From an uncultured bacterium (GTDB lineage Bacteria; Patescibacteriota; Microgenomatia; UBA8517): DNA of 6,806 nt. The stretch lies in contig CALEZE010000148.1 in the NCBI GenBank assembly GCA_937928235.1, positions 1 through 6,806 on the forward strand, written 5' to 3'. The position numbers and the translations under genes are program-made. The notes beneath the pieces are model-generated. The model was not told the DNA's origin. It worked only from the letters and a program-made list of their open reading frames with translations, and made no database searches. Below are positions 4,122 to 6,806 of this stretch, in pieces; the first letter of the stretch is position 1; each line of letters opens with the position of its first letter.

Positions 4122-4459
4122 TGATAGTAAAAGGAAACCTTAAAGTGGGTGGCGCCTTGTACCAGTTCGAGGCAGACGAGAAAGAAGACTTGCTTGCAAT
4201 ACTTAAGGTCGTGGGGATCGTAAACATTAGGCAGGAGTGTAATATTTGCAACAAAGGAACCCCGGAGGACTTTCAGTTTTACGCCTACAAGAAAAGTTCC
4301 GACAAGGGAGAGTTTATCTTTGTAAAAGTTAGGTGCACTTGCGGAGCGGTTAGTAGTCTTGGTCAATATAAGTCCGGCGGTTACTACTGGAAAGACTTCG
4401 AGGAATTCAAAAGTAAGGGCGGTAAAGAGAACCAAACCAAGTCCACGGATGACTTTTAA
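4121..4459 (+). CDS. Zinc-ribbon protein, 112 aa, unknown
   Basis: The start ATG overlaps the TAA of the preceding frame (TAATG). GGCGGGGAG lies about nine bases upstream. The sequence has a beta-rich start (MIVKGNLKVGGALYQFEADEKEDLL), a CNIC pair near residues 40-43 and a second Cys pair (RCTCGA) near 72-74, together a likely zinc site. It continues with SSLGQYKSGGYYWKDFEEF and a hydrophilic, Lys/Ser-rich tail. The pattern 'C-C-G-A ... GQYK.GG.Y.W' reminds me of small phage proteins in recombination or DNA-metabolism regions, but I cannot name the family. It ends the tightly coupled run that begins at 3325. Confidence 0.7.
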   Translation: MIVKGNLKVGGALYQFEADEKEDLLAILKVVGIVNIRQECNICNKGTPEDFQFYAYKKSSDKGEFIFVKVRCTCGAVSSLGQYKSGGYYWKDFEEFKSKGGKENQTKSTDDF

Positions 4460-4476
4460 AACAGAGAAAGAACAAA

Positions 4477-4489
4477 GGAGAGGGGGTGA
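4477..4489 (+). promoter_or_regulatory. Strong Shine-Dalgarno deciding a TTG start
   Basis: GGAG followed by GGGGGTG lies six bases before TTG 4496-4498. This is the strongest ribosome binding site in the right arm. It justifies the TTG start of the acetyltransferase, whose N-terminus has no ATG in frame nearby. Confidence 0.65.
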
Positions 4490-4495
4490 AGTAGT

Positions 4496-4948
4496 TTGAG
4501 AGATAGCAATGTTGCAAAAACGGCCACTGTTTCTCCTTCAACAGAAATAGGCAAAGGTGTGAGAGTTTGGCACTTTGTGAATCTTTATGACTGCCACCTC
4601 GAAGATGAGGTTTCGGTTGGTTCCTACACAGAAATAGGTAAAGGTGTGAGAGTTGGTGCTGGGACCAGAATACAAGCGAAAGCCTTCATTCCGGAAGGGG
4701 TGTCGATAGGCAAGGGTTGTTTCATCGGACCCGGAGCCATCTTTACCAACGAGAAACACCCCTCAATAGAGGGCGGTTTTGAAGCAGAGCAAACCGTAGT
4801 AGCAGATGGAGCGAAAATTGGTGCTGGAGCAGTGATACTCCCCGGGATAACCATAGGTGAAAATGCCATGGTTGGTGCTGGGAGTGTAGTCACCAAAGAT
4901 GTACCAGCAGGAGCGACTGTTTACGGAAATCCTGCAAGAGAACACTGA
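4496..4948 (+). CDS. Left-handed beta-helix (hexapeptide) acetyltransferase
   Basis: This encodes 150 residues of hexapeptide repeats ([LIV]-G-x4) along almost the whole length. Examples are EIGKGVRVWHF, VSVGSYTEIGKGVRVGAGTRI, VSIGKGCFIGPGAIFTN, AKIGAGAVILPGITIGENAMVGAGSVV, ending in the typical TKDVPAGATVYGNPAREH. The RVWHF near the N-terminus and the FTNEKHP segment match sugar N-acetyltransferases of the WlbB/WbpD type, which acetylate an amino group of a UDP-sugar with acetyl-CoA for surface polysaccharide. The exact substrate cannot be read from the sequence. Family enzymes are trimeric and cytosolic. The TTG start has its own strong ribosome binding site, 36 bp separate it from the gene before it, and a stem-loop follows. 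It looks like an independently expressed cargo gene. Length is slightly below that of typical relatives. Confidence 0.88.
   Translation: MRDSNVAKTATVSPSTEIGKGVRVWHFVNLYDCHLEDEVSVGSYTEIGKGVRVGAGTRIQAKAFIPEGVSIGKGCFIGPGAIFTNEKHPSIEGGFEAEQTVVADGAKIGAGAVILPGITIGENAMVGAGSVVTKDVPAGATVYGNPAREH
4541..4654 (+). repeat. Near-identical 27-bp repeat inside the acetyltransferase gene
   Basis: The segments 4541-4567 and 4628-4654, both encoding T-E-I-G-K-G-V-R-V, differ at one base in 27 (GGC versus GGT). They are 87 bp (29 codons) apart. Protein repeats are expected in this family, but near-identity at the DNA level suggests a recent internal duplication or gene conversion. Confidence 0.6.
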
Positions 4949-4959
4949 TCTTGCTTTAC

Positions 4960-4986
4960 AGGAAGGTTAACTCGTTTGACCTTCCT
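4960..4986 (+). terminator. Stem-loop after the acetyltransferase gene
   Basis: AGGAAGGTTAA (4960-4970) pairs with TTGACCTTCCT (4976-4986), 11 bp with one G-U pair, around a 5-base loop. It begins 11 bases after the TGA of the acetyltransferase. No U tract follows, so it is a weak terminator by the classic criteria and may instead stabilise mRNA ends or mark a cassette boundary. Confidence 0.45.
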
Positions 4987-5006
4987 ACTAAAACAAGTTT
5001 ACTGAT

Positions 5007-5189
5007 ATGTCACACTGGAGAAGCTGGAAAACTACACAGGCAATAGAGAAGTTAGGTTTTAGTGTGGAAAAGACAAAGGAAAATCTGTTCAGGGTGTGGA
5101 AGGGCAACATAGTAGCAGCCACAGTAAACGGCGGGCAAGGGCTGTTTGAATTTCTGATGCGAGTTAGAAAGAAAAAGACAAATGGATAA
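5007..5189 (+). CDS. Hypothetical protein, 60 aa
   Basis: The ATG at 5007 lies 20 bases after the stem-loop, with no Shine-Dalgarno (GTTTACTGAT precedes it). A TTGACC box at 4976-4981 with no good -10 lies upstream. The product reads SWKTTQAIEKLGFSVEKTKENLFRVWKGNIVAATVNGG, a helix followed by a small beta sheet, then a basic end (RVRKKKTNG). The helix-beta-beta layout and the 'LGF.V' turn recall the small HicA/double-stranded RNA-binding fold, but the conserved HicA histidine is absent, so I do not assign it. The last 8 bases overlap the next gene. Confidence 0.6.
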   Translation: MSHWRSWKTTQAIEKLGFSVEKTKENLFRVWKGNIVAATVNGGQGLFEFLMRVRKKKTNG

Positions 5190-5394
5190 TTTTGAAGTGA
5201 GGCAAGGGGAGGTGGAAAAACTGTTGAAAAGTCTTGGTAGGAGGCTGAAAAAGGCTATGCCAAAAGGATGGGGGTTTACTCTATTGATTTTCAGCTATGG
5301 AGATAAAGGCGCCACCTTTTACACCAGCTCCGCGGAAAGAGAGGGATCAATTAAACTAATGAAGGAATTTTTGAGAAAAATGGAGAGCAACTGA
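5182..5394 (+). CDS. Small conserved phage-type protein, 70 aa
   Basis: This encodes 70 residues: an N-terminal helix (VEKLLKSLGRRLKKAMPKGWG), two beta strands (FTLLIFSYGDKGATFYTSS) and a C-terminal helix (REGSIKLMKEFLRKME). The pattern 'LG..L....P.GWGF.LLIF.YG..G..FY.SSA.R' is one I recognise as a recurrent hypothetical protein of phages and prophages. Its role is not known to me. It overlaps the previous gene by 8 bp with no separate strong ribosome binding site. Its TGA overlaps the next ATG (TGATG), so three genes here are coupled. Confidence 0.72.
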   Translation: MDNFEVRQGEVEKLLKSLGRRLKKAMPKGWGFTLLIFSYGDKGATFYTSSAEREGSIKLMKEFLRKMESN

Positions 5395-5672
5395 TGGCAA
5401 ACCACGAATTTAAATCAAACGATATAACCAAGCCTTGCGAGGTATGCGGGTTTGCAGCAGGACTTCCGCACTTGTTTGGTATTGATTACGACTACAAGTA
5501 CGGAAGAACGGTAGAGACAAATGTACGCAAATCCCTATACAGGGCCTTAGAAAACGGTCTTCCTGGGGTAAGGTGGGTTATTCCCTTGGCTCCTGGTGAC
5601 GAACTGGTTATAGAAAAACATGACATGATTGACGCTATTTATCGCATAGGCAAAGTAAGGAAGAAAAAATAA
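5394..5672 (+). CDS. Hypothetical protein with CxxC, 92 aa
   Basis: The start ATG 5394 overlaps the previous TGA, with GGAGAG about seven bases upstream. Near the N-terminus is a CEVC motif (residues about 15-18) followed by GFAAGLPHLFGIDYDYKYGRT. The His and Cys could form half of a metal site, but no second Cys pair is present. The C-terminal half has a strand-rich stretch (GVRWVIPLAPGDELVIEKHDMIDAIYRIG) and a basic end (KVRKKK). No family is recognised. It ends the coupled trio 5007-5672 and is followed by the structured leader of the ATPase gene. Confidence 0.65.
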   Translation: MANHEFKSNDITKPCEVCGFAAGLPHLFGIDYDYKYGRTVETNVRKSLYRALENGLPGVRWVIPLAPGDELVIEKHDMIDAIYRIGKVRKKK

Positions 5673-5849
5673 CCTGTAATATGAACACAAAATTTATACA
5701 GACTACTCCCCTACCCTGGCTAAGGGGTATCCCCTCAAGGCTAGAGAGTGGCAGACCCATAGTGGGGGAGAGGTGCAGAAATTTGCGGGAATTGTGAAAA
5801 TAGGAAGAACAAGGTAGAGTCACAAACCGGTTCTTGTGCGAACAAAAAA
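5673..5849 (+). other. 177-bp leader of the ATPase gene, possibly structured
   Basis: An ORF at 5681-5797 (38 aa) has no ribosome binding site and an implausible composition. Another frame (5763 onward, no start codon) encodes CGNC and a later Cys and runs into the ATPase frame. The stretch is unusual in being C-rich then G/A-rich. ACTCCCC (5704-5710) could pair with GGGGGAG (5763-5769), and AGGGGTATCCCCT forms a small hairpin inside. It may be a structured 5' untranslated region or a decayed small gene. No tRNA or known riboswitch is recognised. Confidence 0.35.
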
Positions 5850-6806
5850 ATGAAAAATTTAAACTTAGGTTCAATAAAAATACCAATAGAGGCAGCGACA
5901 AAGACATTCGCTGTTCTTGCCAAGCGTGGAGCAGGTAAAAGCTACACAGGTGCGGTTATGGCAGAGGAGTTTCACAAAGTCGGAGTTCCTTTTGTGGTCT
6001 TTGACCCTATTGATGTTTGGTGGGGATTGAGGCTTGATAAGAACGGAAAAGATAAAGGGCTTCCTGTTGTTGTGTTTGGTTTGGAACATGCAGACATTCC
6101 GCTTGATAGAGATATGGGTAGGCAGGTTGCTCAAGCGATAGTAAAAGAGAATGTGAGCTGTGTTATTTCAACTTTTGGTATGCCTAAAGCTGGTCAAAGA
6201 TACTTTATGGCAGAATTTGCTGATGAGCTTCTCAAAATTAACAATACTCCACGACACATTTTTATAGAAGAAGCCCACGAGTTTGTGCCACAAAGAGTCT
6301 TTGGTGCAATGGGGGCGGTATTTAATGCGGTTAGTAACTTAGTTGTTATGGGCAGGAATAGAGGTTTAGGCGTTACCCTGATTAACCAGAGAGCCGCAAC
6401 TATCAATAAAGATGTTCTTACTCAACTTGATACGCTTCTTGCCTTTAGAAATGTTGCACCGCAAGACAGGAAAGCCTTAAGAGAATGGGTTGAATATCAG
6501 TCGGCAGAGGGAGACTTTGAAAAGTTTATGGCTTCACTTCCCTCACTTCCAACAGGGGAGGGGTGGCTTTGGAGTCCAGAGTTTATGGAAAAGTTTGAAA
6601 GAATAAAAATTAGGGAAAGGGAAACTTTTCACCCAGACAGAGAAAAACTAGGAGAAACTTTTACTATGCCCAAGCTAGAACAAGCAGATATTCAAGACTT
6701 CATAGAAAGGTTTAGTGCAGAAAAAGGCGAAGAAAAAGTTGAGGTTGAGGATAAAAAGCCAGCAACCAAACAGGTTGTAGCACCACGACCAGATTTAGCC
6801 AAAAGG
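5850..6806 (+). CDS. HerA/DUF87-type P-loop ATPase, partial at right edge
   Basis: The ATG at 5850 opens 319 codons that continue past the window. Walker A is AKRGAGKS (residues 24-31), an acidic strand follows at FVVFDPIDVWWG (48-59), and Walker B with the catalytic glutamates is HIFIEEAHEFVP (136-147). Further on, VVMGRNRGLGVTLINQRAATINKDVLTQLD carries the Arg and Gln residues typical of the HerA/FtsK superfamily. The order (FDP.DVWWGLR, EEAHEF, GRNRGLGV, LPSLPTGEGW) matches a family of phage and mobile-element ATPases annotated as DUF87 or HerA-like. Such proteins are hexameric DNA translocases in end processing, transfer or genome packaging. The specific role is not shown here. No good Shine-Dalgarno precedes the start. 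Confidence 0.9.
   Translation, partial: MKNLNLGSIKIPIEAATKTFAVLAKRGAGKSYTGAVMAEEFHKVGVPFVVFDPIDVWWGLRLDKNGKDKGLPVVVFGLEHADIPLDRDMGRQVAQAIVKENVSCVISTFGMPKAGQRYFMAEFADELLKINNTPRHIFIEEAHEFVPQRVFGAMGAVFNAVSNLVVMGRNRGLGVTLINQRAATINKDVLTQLDTLLAFRNVAPQDRKALREWVEYQSAEGDFEKFMASLPSLPTGEGWLWSPEFMEKFERIKIRERETFHPDREKLGETFTMPKLEQADIQDFIERFSAEKGEEKVEVEDKKPATKQVVAPRPDLAKR

Noticed and set aside
5007..5189. HicA-like toxin
   Set aside because: Only the size and a helix-beta-beta layout fit; the conserved histidine and a HicB partner are missing.
1..6806. tRNA genes, CRISPR arrays, transposase or integrase genes
   Set aside because: No tRNA T-arm with matching acceptor, no regularly spaced repeats, and no recombinase motifs were found by reading both strands.

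Overview
The window looks like a bacterial mobile genome, either a phage/prophage or a phage-like plasmid. It is packed with very small genes on two divergent strands, most of them coupled by ATGA-type overlaps. Two perfect DnaA boxes (TTATCCACA) and one TTATTCACA box argue for a bacterial host with DnaA. Start codons include TTG, and several starts have good Shine-Dalgarno sequences. The host cannot be named from this sequence. The style of the helix-turn-helix protein and the tiny genes would fit a Patescibacteria-type (CPR) or other metagenomic host, but that is only an inference.

Left arm (1-2487, minus strand). A 255-codon winged-helix protein, probably a replication initiator, heads a leftward cluster of seven more small genes. 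These include Zn-ribbon-like proteins, a single-pass membrane protein and several unknowns, and the last gene runs off the left edge. Inside the initiator gene lie two 19-bp palindromic direct repeats (2127-2145 and 2149-2167), an AT-rich stretch and a perfect DnaA box (2024-2032). Together they look like an iteron-type origin embedded in the initiator gene, the layout known from lambda O. A second group of DnaA boxes lies at 133-211.

Centre (2488-2975). This is a 488-bp divergent control region without a convincing gene. It holds promoter-like TTGACA/TACTCT pairs facing both ways, a 15-bp repeat shared with position 672-686, a small palindrome, and a 19-bp inverted repeat (17/19). The two arms of that inverted repeat carry TATA-like sequences pointing outward.

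Right arm (2976-6806, plus strand). An 86-aa gene is followed by a terminator-like hairpin. Next comes a coupled run: a 27-aa membrane micropeptide, a 113-aa protein, a 42-aa basic protein, an 89-codon gene broken by one in-frame TGA, and a 112-aa zinc-ribbon protein. A hexapeptide-repeat acetyltransferase with its own strong ribosome binding site, flanked by a stem-loop, looks like cargo. Three more small genes follow. A structured leader then precedes a HerA/DUF87-type P-loop ATPase that continues past the right edge.

Working model: the left arm handles replication and early functions. The right arm carries accessory and DNA-handling functions and ends in a DNA translocase-type ATPase. Most small products have no function I can recognise.
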